In this document: piece after piece, positions 10,675 through 23,738 of the stretch
Layout: every line of letters begins with the position of its first letter
Position numbering within the stretch: position 1 is the stretch's first letter
Assembly (NCBI GenBank): GCA_023374025.1
Contig: SIJG01000004.1
Location: 1,547,226-1,611,225 of the forward strand
From: Heterodera schachtii
Lineage: Eukaryota > Nematoda > Chromadorea > Rhabditida > Heteroderidae
Length of the DNA: 64,000 nt
Direction of reading: 5' to 3'
The notes under the pieces: generated by a model
Databases searched by the model: none
What the model saw: the letters and a program-made list of their open reading frames with translations, nothing else
What the model was told of the DNA's origin: nothing
Translations under genes and position numbers: made by a program

Positions 10675-11898
10675 TTGGGCGGTGTTCGCGCGTTTCGGTT
10701 GGCTTTTTTGTGGACTGTGACGGACAAATGCTGTGCTGACGGGTGACTTTTGCGTGCGAATGGTGCAATTAGTGGACGCGACCGTTGCCCCCCCCCCTTC
10801 CCCCTTTTCTCTCCCCAATTCACTACCAACCGCTCTCTAACAAATTTGTTATGGCAATTTGCATACTTTCGAGATACTCTCTCCCTGTGCTTTTATTAGC
10901 CGAAACCGCGCGGCCTTTCCATTTTCTATGTTTTCATCGCCATTCTTCGCTGTTTTGTTTTTGTTTTATTATGTATGTGTTTTGCTTCACTTATCCGGGC
11001 CATCAAATCGTATGCGATACATTCATTCATTTCATTTTGCCTATGTTCTCTTAAAAAAGCACAACGGACAAATAATAATTGTTAAAACAGCGTCAATTCC
11101 GTCGTCATTTTTATTATTATTTTTTTGCAATTAAAAAGTGTCCGTTGTGCCGATTGTTCAATTTTTATTCTTCTTCGACGGTGTTTAGTTTTATATATTT
11201 CTTTTTGTTGTTCGTCCGACCGACATTTTGGCATATTGTTTAATGTTTGCAAATACATTCATTCTTTTTTAATTGTGCTTTTTATTTGGACACTTTTCGC
11301 CTACGGCATTTCCATTTTTTGTCGTGTTTTATTTACTGTGCTTTCTCGTCCCTTCTCCCAGAGTTTTCTCCATTAGTTGGGCCACCTTCGTCCCTTCTCT
11401 CTCTCATTCGATTAGTTACTGTCCTTACCGACATCATTTACTGTATCATCTACGATTAGTGACTGATTGTTTTTATTTTATAATTTCTCTGTCTCTCTTT
11501 CTGCATATTTCTCTGCCTCGTAGTCTCTCTCTCTGATTGTCATCTCTGTTAGAGGATATTTTACCTTTCGGTTTGTTGTCAGAATATCCCTCTTTCTCTC
11601 TCTCTCTCTGCTCATTGGTCTTTGGTCGTCACCATCGCTTAACGTTGCAACTCGGTTCTTTACCGGAAACACTGTCTTTGTTTGGTAAAATACGGTTACA
11701 AGGTTTTAATATTGTAAAGGATCTGATAAAAGTGATTTTCTTTGAGAGTTGGTTCTAATTATCATCATCGACGAAAATGAAATTAAATGATCAATTAGTG
11801 GGACGAATGGTCAATCGATTGGCCGGCTTTCAATTCAATTTTAATTGACTTTACATTTTAAAATCGGAAAATGTTTTTGCTCCATTCTCCGCTGCCTT
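10675..11898. other. noncoding interval
   Basis: A C run at about 10789-10798, then T-rich AT sequence with CTCTCT patches near 11490-11610. It probably includes the 3' UTRs of the two convergent genes on either side. No coding stretch is recognised. Confidence 0.5.
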
Positions 11899-13210
11899 TC
11901 ATTTGCCTATGCTGTTCTCGTACCGTTCCAAAAGGCCTTCGATCATGTTCATTATCACAAGTGCATATTTTTGTTGCCGAATGGACTCAATCTGAAAATG
12001 GCTTTTCTCTGTTTTTTTTTGTCGTTCCCGCGTCGAAAATGGCATCAGCACATTCACACCAAAGTCATTATAAAGTTGGCATAATGTGTGAAATGGTAAG
12101 GATGGGTCAGCCCTTTCCAAGGGCACAATTCGTCCGTCCCCAAGGCCAAAAGTTCGTTTCGTTGTGCCACACACTCCTGGACATTCTGCCGAATGACTCT
12201 CTCCCAATGATCACCTGATCCATGAAAAGTTTGACGAGTTGCCCCGGGTCGACCGGCACGTCCCAATGCCGTCCCGTCCACACCTTTCGGTTGTAAATTG
12301 ATGGGTCCGTGCTCAACATAATGACCACGGGCTTTTCACACGGATGGTCCCGAACCCAAAAGTCCATCGCCTGGTTCAGCGTTCTTTGGACTTCCTTCAT
12401 TAAGTGTTGGCATTTTGTTTTGTTTTAAAACTCGCTTTTCTTCTCTTACGCTCGTCTGTTCGTCGAGAAGGTTCGAGTGTTTGATGATGATGAACATCGC
12501 CTCCAGCCCACTCTTGGCACATTCGTCTTTCGCGTCCTCCTAATTAATTGCTAATTGTTTCATTTCGCTTCATTTTCCCCCTTTTGCCTTTCTCGTGGCC
12601 GTTTTCAATTCTGCAAGTGTTTGGTCAATCTCCTGCTTTTGTTGTGCGTTCAGAATGTTTCCCGGGTCGCACACTTTTGGCGCGATTTTAAGCAAACATT
12701 GCACGTAATTTGGCGGTGCCGCGGGCGCGCCGCCATCGGTGCCCTGAGGCGGCATTGAGGGCGATTCGGCAACGACCGCCTGCTGGGGGGGGGGGGAAGT
12801 AAAAGCGATGAATGGCGCAAGGAATCGTCGGCGATGGCACTCACCGGAGGCATCGGCTGAATGGGCTGTTCCGTGTCCGTCTGCTGCTGTTGCTGCTGGC
12901 CCTGTTGTTGTTGCTGCGGTTGTTGGGGCTGTCCCTCCGCTGCTCCGTCCGTCGTCTTCGCTGCTTTTTCCTCCCCGTCGCTCGGCAAATCCGCCGGTGG
13001 CCCCGGGGGCAATCCCGCGCCCGACTTTAGCAATTTCCCGATCAGTTCTTCTTCCGTCGGAGTATTCTTTGCTTTCTGTTCATCCCCCGGCACTGGGGGC
13101 AGCAACAAACCCGGCGAAGAAGGGAAAAATTCGCTGGCAAACGACGGATTTTGGGCATTGGCGAAAAAAACGCAGAAAAATGCGAGTGAAATTTGGAATA
13201 TACGGAACAT
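11899..13210 (-). CDS. secreted TPM/MOLO1-domain protein
   Basis: TPM-domain proteins in nematodes include MOLO-1, an auxiliary protein of levamisole-sensitive acetylcholine receptors. The first exon (12845-13210) begins with a signal peptide (MFRIFQISLAFFCVFFANA) and a long Pro/Gln-rich linker. The TPM fold then runs through exons 12588-12782 (KVCDPGNILNAQQKQEIDQT), 12450-12539 (CAKSGLEAMFIIIKH) and 12215-12394 (DHPCEKPVVIMLSTDPS, RKVWTGRHWDVP), and finishes at 12060-12185 and 11899-11991. Phases agree across all six, about 349 residues. Two oddities: the exon ending at 12588 is followed by GC, not GT, with no GT nearby, and exons 12215-12394 and 12060-12185 are separated by only 29 bases. 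No C-terminal membrane helix is seen, so it looks secreted rather than anchored like MOLO-1. Confidence 0.65.
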
Positions 13211-15142
13211 TTATTACCGTCTAAATCATACTTTGATAAATGATAAGTGCCAAGATGAGAGTTCAATTAATTAATTATTAAGAAAATTAATTAATTAATA
13301 TTAAACGAAAAAACAATGGAGAAAAACGAATTGAACCAAAGAAAGGACAGAGAGAAGAGAAAGAGAGGGCCATCTGCTGAAAACAAACGCATTTTAACTG
13401 TAATTTGCCCACCTTTAAACTCCGGCGGACTGACAAATGAAGACGAAAGAATCGAACATTTTTTGGGGGGAAATGGAAAAGGACGACGGATGAGCAGAGA
13501 ATGGGAAAGGGAACTCGTTTAATGTGGCCCTTCCTTTCATTTTTTTGATATTGCCATTTTTGGGTCATTTAAACTTTTGCCGAATTGCAATTTCAAAATT
13601 TAATCAGCTGACAAAAAAAGGAGGGGAAAGACAATTGAAAAGCGATTCCCTTCCCAAATGGCCATTCAATCCATTCAATCTGCTGTTCACGTTTTTAGCA
13701 TTCTGTGGCCGATTTTGGTTCGTTTTGGTGGCACTGCCTTTTTCGAATTATCTTTCCCTTGGCCAATGAATGATCGAATCGATCCCTCCGTCCGTTCTCC
13801 CAAATTTATAAGTAACTGAAAATCAACTCACTCAACAACAACCCAACCTCAGCATTTTTTGTGTAGTTAATTCGATTCTTCAAATGCATTAAAATGCTGA
13901 ACAGCACAGCACAACCAGTTTAGAGAAGAAATTGCAAAATGGGACGAGATCAGAGATTAATTAGGGGCAATCAGCGGCAGAGAAAGAGGGAGAGAGAGAA
14001 AAGGGGAGAGAGAGAGAGATGGGAAGGGGAAGGAGAGAGAGGGAAAGGGGAGAGGTGAGCAAATGAGAGGGCACAGAGTGATGGGTTTTGATCGGTAGGC
14101 CACCGCCAGAGGCACAAAAATTAGAAATGGGAAAAACACTTACGAAATTTACTCAATGATCGGAAAATATAATTTAAGTGACCAAATTTAGTAATAATTT
14201 CGAAATGAATTCAATTAAAAACAATTAATTGGATATTTCTCAGGTTTTTAACAGACTATAAATAAAATCATGGTAATTGTCAAAAATCGTAAAAACTTAA
14301 CTACGTAAATGTACATTATGTAATAACATTGTCCGCTTTCTTCTAAACAAAGTTTTGCTTATGGTGTCGTGCGCGTGTCGCCTCTGTTGGCAGCCCAAGC
14401 AAAAGACAAACCTTTAAAAATTAAAATTTAAAACGAAGAAATGCCATTGGAGAAAAAGTAAAGTTTATGATGGGAACTGAAAACCCACTGATTCACTGAA
14501 TAATTAAAGAATAATTCAATTAAATCGAATTTTTCGACAAATTTAGGGGGAGAGAAATGAGATTTATTATTTATGAAACTTTTTGAAATTTTGCAGGATA
14601 ATAGAAAATACTTAGGGCTATCGAATTATATCAAATTTAAAAATTGGTTGCTTTTGTGTAAAGTTATATCAGAAAATATCTTCATTTGGTGGTTTTTTGA
14701 CTAACGTCATAGCACCATTCAATCCAGAAAATCCAGACCCATAAGAAAGAAAGGTTAGGCTGTCGAAATGAAAAGTCAAATGGTTAACTCATTAAAAAAA
14801 CAATTGAATTATTATGGCAATTTTAGTACACATTTTGGCACTTCTTTCATTTTTGGTTTTATCATATAATAATTCAATAAAAAAACATTTTAAATCTAAA
14901 AATAACCATCGCATTTTATTTTCCTAATTGGAATTTGTAACATTTTACGAGAAATTGAGGGCGCACGGGGAATCACAAGCGAAAAGTGACGTCAAAGCAA
15001 AGCGGTGACGGCGGAGACCCATCACTAATTGGGCAGCTAATTGACGTAATTAAAGCGAGGTCAATCAGCAGAAAGGAAAAACAAAAAAAAAAGAGGGTAA
15101 TGAGACAGTAAATGAATGGACAGACAGACAAACAAACAAACA

Positions 15143-15194
<52 letters not shown>

Positions 15195-16084
15195 CGAAAG
15201 ATAAGTTGACAAATTGTTGAGAATAATCAGTCCGATAACGGCAGAGACCGACAATTCAATTATTCGTTCATTAATTGAAAATGCTCGGGGTTTCGAACCC
15301 AACTCGAGAATTTCCTTTTTCTTTCCATTCCCGAGCTTTACTTTCATTTAATCAGTGCATAATTATTGCAAATGCTTAACAAAACATACAAATGTTTGTT
15401 AATTGGACTAATTACTTTTTATTGCTTCATTAATTATTCTTTTTTATTTGTTCTCTCTTTTCGCTTCGCCAAAGTTTCAAAATGCGAATGTTTCTTTGAT
15501 TTTCCGCAAAATATTCTTCGCAACATCCTTTTGCATTTGGGTTCGTGTCTTTGTTTTAAAGCGATAACAATGACACTCATTTGGTGTTAAGCGGACCATT
15601 AATAAATTAATTAATATTAATTAATGATAATGGAGCAGGGGAAACCAAGTGGGAGAAGGAACAACCAATTTGGGAAGAGGGAAAAGGGGACAAAAGTAGG
15701 CAATTCTCGGCTAGCCCCGGGGGAATCCGTGCCAAAGAAACCCATTGGCACAGACAAAACGAAACGAAAGGGAAGGGGGGGGCACTATTGGAGAGAAAAG
15801 CGACAAAAAAAAAAGAACCGAAAAGTCAGCTGATGCTTTTGCGTTTTTATTCGATGCTTTTACTTTGCCTTTTGAACATATCGAGCCCAATTTATTGTAA
15901 ATTCCAAATTTCATTCAGTTTTTCAAGCAATTAAATTTATTTGTTCCTCAGAATAATTCCAACAAAAAGCCAAAAAGAGAAAAGCAAAATAAATGAAAAC
16001 GAAACACAGAGAAAATTGAGCGGAGGGACGGAATAAATTCGTATCACAAATTGGGGGAGGAGTTTGATGGATTTGCCAATATTC
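13211..16084. other. noncoding interval
   Basis: AT-rich with repeated TTAATTAA blocks (13262-13305, 15595-15625), a GA microsatellite at about 15148-15189 and GA-rich sequence at 13975-14060. A tRNA-like B-box sits at 15293-15303 but no tRNA folds around it (see rejected list). Confidence 0.5.
15148..15189. repeat. (GA)n microsatellite
   Basis: About 40 bases of uninterrupted AG dinucleotide on the plus strand, flanked by CAAA repeats. Confidence 0.9.
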
Positions 16085-17498
16085 TCATGCCGTGGTGCCC
16101 ATCGCTTCGTCGTCTCCGAGCAGTGATCGCAGCACACTTTCGGCATCCGCCGATGCCTTTCGCTCTGTCCGTCGTTCGCTTTTCCGCCCGTTCGCCTCAT
16201 TTTGCCGTGACAACTCAAAGCTTCTCTTCTGTTGCCGGGGGACACTTTCTGCGGCGCCGCTTTGGCCAGGCGATGAAGCGGCACTTCGATTTTGGGGCAA
16301 AGTCCATTTGATGGTGGGGGAGGAGCCAAACGGAGAGGAGGAAGAAGCATCCTGAACAGGGAGGAGGGGAGGGTAAGCAAAGCTAACAGAGCCAAAATGG
16401 CAAAAACGGTGCCTGCTGAGAGACGAGCACCGGCACCATGCCGAGGTCGTCGCCGGGCTTTGGCAACGGAGCGGGCGGCGCATTTTTACTCGGACGACCG
16501 GAACTGCTGAAATTCAATTTGGCCGTTAGAAATAGGCACAAATAATGCGTAGCGAAACGGACGGACGGACCGTGAGAAAGAGCGTTTCCAAAGGCATTCC
16601 AAGTCCTCCGCGCTGGTGACGTGCACTTGCAAATGCTTCTTCAGATTGCCCTTCAGACGGCACGTTTTGGAGCAGAAAGGGCACACGAAAGGGTTCCGAC
16701 TGCTGCTGCCCAAATGCAGCGATTTGTGCTCGAAAAGGTTGGACTTGAAGCGGAACGCCTTTTGGCACTGGTCGCACTTGTGCACGCGCTCTTTGCCGTC
16801 CTTTGGCCGCTCTTTGCCCGGGGCTAAAGACATTAATTAATTAATGGACTTGACTAATTAATGGATTGACTAATTAGTTAATTAGTGGTTGTCTTTGTCT
16901 GTCCGTTTGTCCCTTTGCTTCTCTCACCTTTCTGTCTTTGTCCTTTCTCTCCTCCGTTTCCTTTGTCCATTCTTTTTGGGCTCATCATCATCATCACATT
17001 TTCTGTGCTCATTCTTTCTGTGGGCGTTGTTGGCTCCGACGGCAGTGAGCCCACCGAGGAAATTGTTGAGAAAGGCGAAGTTGCGGGGAGGGAAAATGCC
17101 GTGGGGCGGTGGGACAGCGGCGCGGCATTCTGCTGCTGTTGGTGCTGGCACTGCTCGACCGGACCGTTTTGGAAGAACATCATTTTGGAGACGAATTCGG
17201 TCCACAGTTCTGCAAAATGTTTTTATTTATTTTTGTTTGGCATTATTTAAATTAATTGAATTGTTTGTTTGGCATTTTGTTTATTTTTCAAATTTGAATT
17301 CCTGTTCCTACCGTTGCACTTTCTCCGTTCCTTTTCCTTCAGCTGTTCCTCCAAAATATCAATTTGCCCCATTCGGCCGATCTTTTCAATTTGCGTTTCC
17401 ATCCCTCCGACAATTAACTGATTGCTTAGATTTAGCAACAATTGCTGCTGTTGGGCGCCGATTTGTGCAAAAAGCTCATTTTGGTCGAAAGTAAACAT
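16085..17498 (-). CDS. two-finger C2H2 zinc-finger protein
   Basis: Likely a DNA-binding regulator. Five exons keep phase: 17312-17498, 16928-17209, 16571-16823, 16413-16506 and 16085-16351, about 360 residues. The N-terminus is Gln-rich with a possible coiled coil (ILEEQLKEKERRK); the second exon is Ser/Thr/Pro-rich. The two fingers lie in exon 3: HKCDQCQKAFRFKSNLFEHK followed by SLH, and FVCPFCSKTCRLKGNLKKHL followed by QVH, both C-x2-C-x12-H-x3-H. The linker between them is unusually long and not the TGEKP type. The C-terminus is Ser/Arg/Glu-rich and disordered. The donor after exon 3 is weak (GTCCGT) and the one after exon 4 would be GC (GCACCG); both are chosen because phase demands them. 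The family is not identified. Confidence 0.65.
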
Positions 17499-19324
17499 TG
17501 GACAGGAGAAATACGCACAAAATTATTTCTTAATTGAGAAAATTAAAATTAGAAAAATGGGAAAAAATGGGAAAAAATGGAAAAAAGAGGGAAAATAGAA
17601 AAATGGTAAAGCTAATTAGTAATGATAATGACCATTGCTTATTTTTAAAACAACTTTCACAAATTCTCTTAAAATGAATGAAAAGTGTTCTCAGTAAAAT
17701 TAAGGTGCAAATAAATTAGCGCTGTTTTTGTCTGGCCATAATTCGCCATTTCGAACGGATTTAGCGTTAAGAGACCAAAGACCATTTGGCTAATTAATTA
17801 ATGTCCGCCAAAAGGCACAACAAATGAAGGAAGTGAGACAAATTTATTCGGTGAGGCGAATTGGCACGTTGTGATTCGGTTCATTTGAAATGAAAACTTT
17901 GGCGAAAGCGTCCGATTTAAATGTTCCGCCAGCCGACGCAGCAGCGCAAACAGCGCGAAAAGTTGGCGGAACAGAACCCACTTAATAAAGGGCAAAAACA
18001 CTGAAGTGAAACAGCGAAGGATGGGCTGGACAAATTGAAAAAAATTGAAAACTTTTTGAGGGAAATTGGGATTTATTTGGTTTAACAGACGAAAGGGAAA
18101 AAGGGGGAAAAGGGGGGAGGGACCCCTTTTTAATGAACAAAACACAAAACGGTCGAAAGAGCGGCCGACGGGACGAAAAACGGGGAGAAACGGATGGATT
18201 TTAACTGTTTTGACGGACAGATGAAAAGCTAAACAAAGTTCGAGCACAGACGGGGGGGACACCGAATGGAGAAGAAACGGAGTTGCCAAATGAGAAAAAG
18301 GGGACAAAAAATGGGGAAAAGTTGGGGGAAAGGGCAAAAAGCACACAATGATCACCATCATCCATTAGAAGATGCAGTAATAGCAGCAGCAGCAGAAGAA
18401 GAAGAAACAGTTCAAAGGGAGTGAAAAGCGAAACAATTTAAAATAAAAGTACAAATGAATTCTAAAAACATAGTGAAAGCAAAAGAAGAGAAAAATGCTG
18501 TAATTGAAAGTAGGGAGGGAATTTGGGAATGAAATGCCAAATGTGCGGGGGGGGGGATCGTTTTATAGAGATAAAGACAGCAAATATGGGCATCCATTGG
18601 CATCTTTTTGGGGGGGGGGGGCAATGGGCCAAAAGGGCGCGCGAGGAGAAGCCTAAGCAATTGATCACTCTCCCTCCATTAGCTGTAGGCCCTTCTCCCT
18701 CCATTAAAATCGGTGAATGCGAATAATTTGTTGCCAAAAAATGCGGCGCTTCAGCAGAGAATGGCATTGGCATTGGCAATTGCTAAATGCCAAAAAATGT
18801 GTGAGGGGGCAAAAAAAAACAAAATTGATTTTACAGGGCGTGAACCAAAGGGGAAAAGATGAACTGATTGAACGCCACAAGCGCAATTGATTAATTATTT
18901 AGCTGAAATAGAGTTGAAAAACAGCAAAATTAACTATTAAATGAAAATAAAATCAATGAAAAAAAAATAATCAAACAAAAAAAATAAAAAAAAAAAGTAA
19001 TAAAATTCGAATTATTACGATTAAAAGAAAAAGAAAAATATTTTTTGTTTTTCAGTGGGGGAAATCACAGAAAAGTATTAGTGTATTTGTTGTGAATAAT
19101 TGTGGTTGGCTGCACTAATTGTCATTTGCACATTAATTAATCATTTACCATTTGTTAATGAATTAATTAATTGTCTACCGTATCCCTTCCCTTTTTCGAA
19201 TGCTTTGCGTTGCGTCCCTCCGCCGCCGAATTCCGTCGCCGTTCATCATCAGCAACAGCAGCAAAAAAAGCAAAGCATTCGGAAAACGATTCTTTCGCCT
19301 GGGGCACTAATACGGTATCTTTGA

Positions 19325-19735
19325 CAAAAAAAAAGGGACAGACAGACGGAAGAGGGAAGAGAAAAAGGAGAAAAGAGGGAAGAGAGAGAGAGGGGGGAGA
19401 GGAGAGAGAGAGAAAGAGAGAGAGAGAGCAGGGGAGAGAGTGAAGGGCGTAGAGAGAGAGATGAGGAGTTTATTATGAGATTAAAATTTCTGGTGGAAAC
19501 GAAAAATAATTTTAAAAAAAGGGGAGAGGGTAAAGAAATTGGGAAAAGGGAAAAAGGAGAGGGAAGAGGGAACGGGGGAGAGGGAGGGAGAGAGTGGGGG
19601 GGGGGAGAGGGGAGGGAGGGAGAGAGTGGGGGGGGGAGAGAGCGAGGGAGGGAGGGAGAGAGTGGGGGGGGGGGGAGAGAGAGTGTAACAAACGAACAAA
19701 TGAACGGACGAAAGAAAGAAAGAAAGAAATGAGAA
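19325..19735. repeat. GA-rich low-complexity tract with G runs
   Basis: Plus strand is almost only A and G, with GAGAGA blocks, several runs of eight or more G between 19590 and 19675, and AAAG repeats at the end. Confidence 0.85.
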
Positions 19736-22220
19736 AAAAAAGAGTGAAAAAAATGTGATTGAAAATGAAATGAAAGAACGAACGAATGAATGGCAAAAAC
19801 AGTGAAAATGAAAGTGAAACAAAAACAGAAACAGAAAAGCGAAGGGAAAAAAGGGCAAACAATCGGAGGAAAACAAAAAGTGCAAAAGGGCAAAAGCAAA
19901 GGGAAAAGGGACGGACGGACGGAGGGACACTTTTGTTTTGGGTGTCAAATAAAATTTATTTACGCCCCCGGGGGAATTAATCGTTTTGATAAAACAAATG
20001 GTCAATAACAATAACAAGCAAAATTATACGTACATAGTTAAGAATGATGGATTAATGTGAATGGAGTCGAAGTGAAGTGAAGTGAATTGATCTTCTTCTT
20101 CAAATTGCCCGCCCTCTCTTTTCATTACAAAGTTTAACCAATTATTTCCAGAGGAATGTTCTACAACAAAAAAGGAGAGTTTAATTAGTCATAATTAATT
20201 AGTTAATTACCCGGTGAAGCTCAAATTAGCAGCAGAGGAGGAAGTAAAACAAATGAATGAATTAAATGAAATGAAATGAATAATGAATGATTGTTGGATG
20301 GACACTTTTTATGATTTTGGGATGGGCCGAAAAGAAAAAGGGACGAAAAACGACGGACAGAAGAAGCAAAGGGACGAACAGAACGGAGGACGCAAAACGA
20401 ACAACGACAAATGACAAATGACAACGACAAGAACAAGGAGGACAACCAGTTTACGACGACATAAAACTGTTGGGGAGAAAAAGGAAAGGACAAAACACAA
20501 AATGACGGGGGAACTAAATTTTTACACTTACGCACCAAATTTGAACGGGGGGAGGGGGGGGGGGGGAGGGGCGGGGGATCTTTGGTTTGGGGGGGAAATG
20601 GACGGGGAAAAGACCAAAAAATGGAATTTGGAACGGAGCAACAAACAAACGAACGCGGCAAATTGACAAAGGCTTTTTTGTTGCCAATGAATTGGGCACG
20701 TCGCAATGGCATCATTAAAAGATGGATGACCTTTTCTGAGTGAGTGCTTTTCTCTCATCAAAACCATCAATTTAAACTCAAAGGGGGTGAGTATTGTCCT
20801 TTTGATTGGTATTTCATTTTTCATTTTGGTTTTTTAATAATTTAATTTTTCAATGTCTTACCACTAATTGTCTACCCCCCCCCCCCTCCCGACAGTGTTA
20901 ATTGCTTTGTGGTTAGTTAATTGGTAGGTTAATTGATGTAAGCTCTTACACCCGCCCGCCGTTTGTTGTCAATCGCTGCTTTTCCTTGACCGCATCGCAA
21001 TTCGCCGAAGTTGCGAATGTTCAGCAGTGGAAAAAGCAAAAGACAAACGAAAAATGGGGGAGGCAATGGGCGGGGAGAACATGGAAAAGCAAAATTCGAA
21101 GACTATTTATGCGCATTGAAATTCACAAAAATAGCGACTGGAACGGGGGGGGAGGGGGGGGGGGCGGACGGAGTGATGGATGGACGGAGCAAAAATGAGA
21201 GAGTGGAAAATGGAAAATGAGCAGAGGGGCGGGGGGGGGGGAGAGAGTTCACTCATTTCATTTACCATTTTGTTCCTTTTTGTGACCGAAGTTGCGGCAA
21301 CGTAATAAGGGGGGGGGGGAGGGGAGTCGAAATACTCATTAAAATTAAAATGCGATTCAATTTGCAAAAGAAAGGAACGCAAAATGAAAAAACGACAGAA
21401 GGAATTTGGGAGGGGCTGACGAAAGGGTAAAAGGTTAAAGAAGAGAAGGACAAACAGAAGGAGAAAAAGAAAGGGGGGAAAGAGAGGGGAAAAAGGAAAA
21501 GAAAAGGGAAAAAGAGAAATAGACAGGGGAAAAAGAGAAGGGAAAAAGAGAGGGGAAAAGAGAAAAAGGATAAAAAAGAAAAGGGAAAAAGAGAGGGTAA
21601 AAAGGAAAAAGAAAAGGGAAAAGGAAAAGGAAAAAGAAAAAGAGAAAAAGAGAAAAAAAAAGAGAGGGGGAAAGAGAAAAAGGGGGAGAAAGAGTAGCAG
21701 AAAAGGGTGTGGAGAATGAGGAGGGCGTTTTACAGCAAAAGGTCGACACGGACATACGGTAGCAAAGAAAGGAGCGGCGGGCAGAAAAAGGAGAAATTTG
21801 TGGGGGGGGGGGAAAAGTAAAGCGAAGGACGGACAAAAAATTCATTTCCATTTATTTATTTCCAAAAAGTGTTCGTCGACCAAATTTTATTTTGTGTAAT
21901 TCTTTTGCGGTGACGACACAAAAGGCGAAGAAAAGGCGGACAAATGGAAAAGAAAAAAGAAAAGTGATCAACGCATTCCAACAGAAGCCAAATTTGGAGC
22001 GAATGATCGGAGAAAAAGAAAAAGCGAAAGAATTCGAAAAGAAAAAAAGACACAGCGAAAAAACGGAGAAGCGAATTAATTTATTGCCCAATTAAAGCCA
22101 ATTAATGGCCAACAAATGCCAAACTGAATCAATCCATTTTTGCCACATTTTTATTTACAAATTTTATTTTTTACCCATAAAATCATTAAAAATCGACATT
22201 TTAAAAAGTGACAATATAAA

Positions 22221-22353
22221 TTAATTACAGCACGGTCCACATTTATTTTGCCTCCTTTTCGTCGTTTTGTCCTGCCAAAGTCCGTTGGACAGATTGTCGC
22301 TGTCGGCGGAGTGTCCATTTCCATTTGAGTGAATAATTTGCGAGTGATAAGCC
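22221..22353 (-). CDS. possible last exon ending in a prenylation-like Cys pair
   Basis: After an acceptor (CCCCTCAG) one frame reads SNGLWQDKTTKRRQNKCGPC followed by CN and a stop. A basic stretch then a Cys pair at the very end resembles Rab-type GTPase tails, but I could not find the GTPase core on the minus strand upstream. It may be chance. Confidence 0.2.
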
Positions 22354-22460
22354 CTGAGGGGAAATTAGCAGAGAAACGCAATTTGTGAACGAACCGCGAT
22401 CATTTGTTTAAAGTCAAAAAAATAAACAATAAAATGCGTTTGTTAATTGCTTTTTGCCTG

Positions 22461-22843
22461 CCGGGAGACTACCGTACCATTCGTTCATTTACGAGCCGAC
22501 AGAGTCCGTCCCCGGGTTTGGCAGTGCGTGGGACGACGGTGGAGTCATTGTGGCGCCGAATTGGCTGGGATACGGTAATATTGCGGAAAATAAAAATTAA
22601 TTTGAAAATCGTACCATAAAAGGACCCCATCTGCTGTTAATGAGCTGCAGAGGTTTTTGCCATAACTTTTTTCTACCCTAACGAAATTTTGCAGATGAAC
22701 AAAGCTTTTCAAGCGATGAGACAAACTTTGTAAAATTTGTCGCCAAATACAAAATTTATTCTCAACGGCACCGAACGGTCGGAGCCAAAGCGAATGGATT
22801 TGAAAAAGGGAGTTATGGTCCGTTTTGGTTCACCGCCCCAAAT
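22461..22843 (+). pseudogene. orphan two-exon coding fragment
   Basis: Two stretches join in phase across a GT-AG intron: about 22461-22574 (ends in the block GSAWDDGGVIVAPNWLGY) and 22695-22843 (contains NFVKFVAKYKIYSQRHRTVG and KGSYGPFWFTAPN). Composition and phase look coding, and the second part ends at a possible donor (GTTTTTTC). There is no in-frame start, no good upstream acceptor and no following exon, so it is probably a relic or part of an unresolved gene. I do not recognise the family. Confidence 0.35.
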
Positions 22844-23523
22844 GTTTTTTCATGGGATTTTGATGTGTGGCTATTAGTAAATTGTGTTGCTTGGCCCCGG
22901 TTTGTTATTTGGATTTTTCACAAATTTTGGTGAATGGACTTTGGGCGCCGAGAAGAGACTTTTCATTATAATCCACAGAAAGAAGCGCAAATTCAATTCC
23001 AACCATTTTGGTTATTGTTTTGAAAAGTAATCTTAAATAAAATTTATTATTTCTTCCAAAAATATTTAGAAAATGTTTTTATGTGAAATTTCGGCGAGTC
23101 GCCCAAATGGCATTAAATTCGCATTGCCATTAATTAATTACAATAAACCAAACACTTTGGGCTGTTTTGACTAAACGAAATGAATGCCCCCGCGGGGGGG
23201 GGGAGGGCAAAGGAAGGGATTTGAGTCATTTTAATCCTTCGGCTTAATTTGGTGCTTGAGAAAGATTTATAAGAAGCGAATTAATTGCGTCATTTTGGGA
23301 TGGAATGAGCAAAGAAAGACAAAGGCATTGGGGGGGGGGGGGAATTTGACGAACGAACGAACGAACGAAGGAAAGGACGGACGAACGGAGGGAGGGAAAA
23401 AATGCAGCAAATTCCATGACAAATTAATTGGTTAATTATTATCCATCTGTTGCGCAAGCAAATGATCGTCATCAACAGCAGAGCAGCAGCATAATTAAAG
23501 GTGAAAAATGCGGAACAAAACAA

Positions 23524-23738
<215 letters not shown>

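Larger units (their letters stand above)
17499..22460. other. long low-complexity intergenic interval
   Basis: Nearly 5 kb with no confident gene. It holds G runs near 18547, 18609, 20550, 21150, 21230, 21310 and 21806, GA-rich tracts (19325-19440, 19510-19735, 21440-21700), and tetranucleotide patches (AAAG, GACG, GGAC). Many long open frames arise only because GA/CT tracts lack stops. One weak minus exon candidate (22221-22353) is listed separately. Confidence 0.5.

Noticed and set aside
15285..15345. tRNA gene on the minus strand
   Set aside because: A perfect B-box (GGTTCGAAACC) and a 7-base stem GCTCGGG/CCCGAGC are present, but they are only 54 bases apart, the T-arm stem has three pairs, and there is no A-box, D-arm or anticodon arm.
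20221..21450. coding genes in the stretch of many overlapping open frames
   Set aside because: Every frame is driven by G runs and GA-rich DNA, with no phase-consistent splice pairs or recognisable domains.
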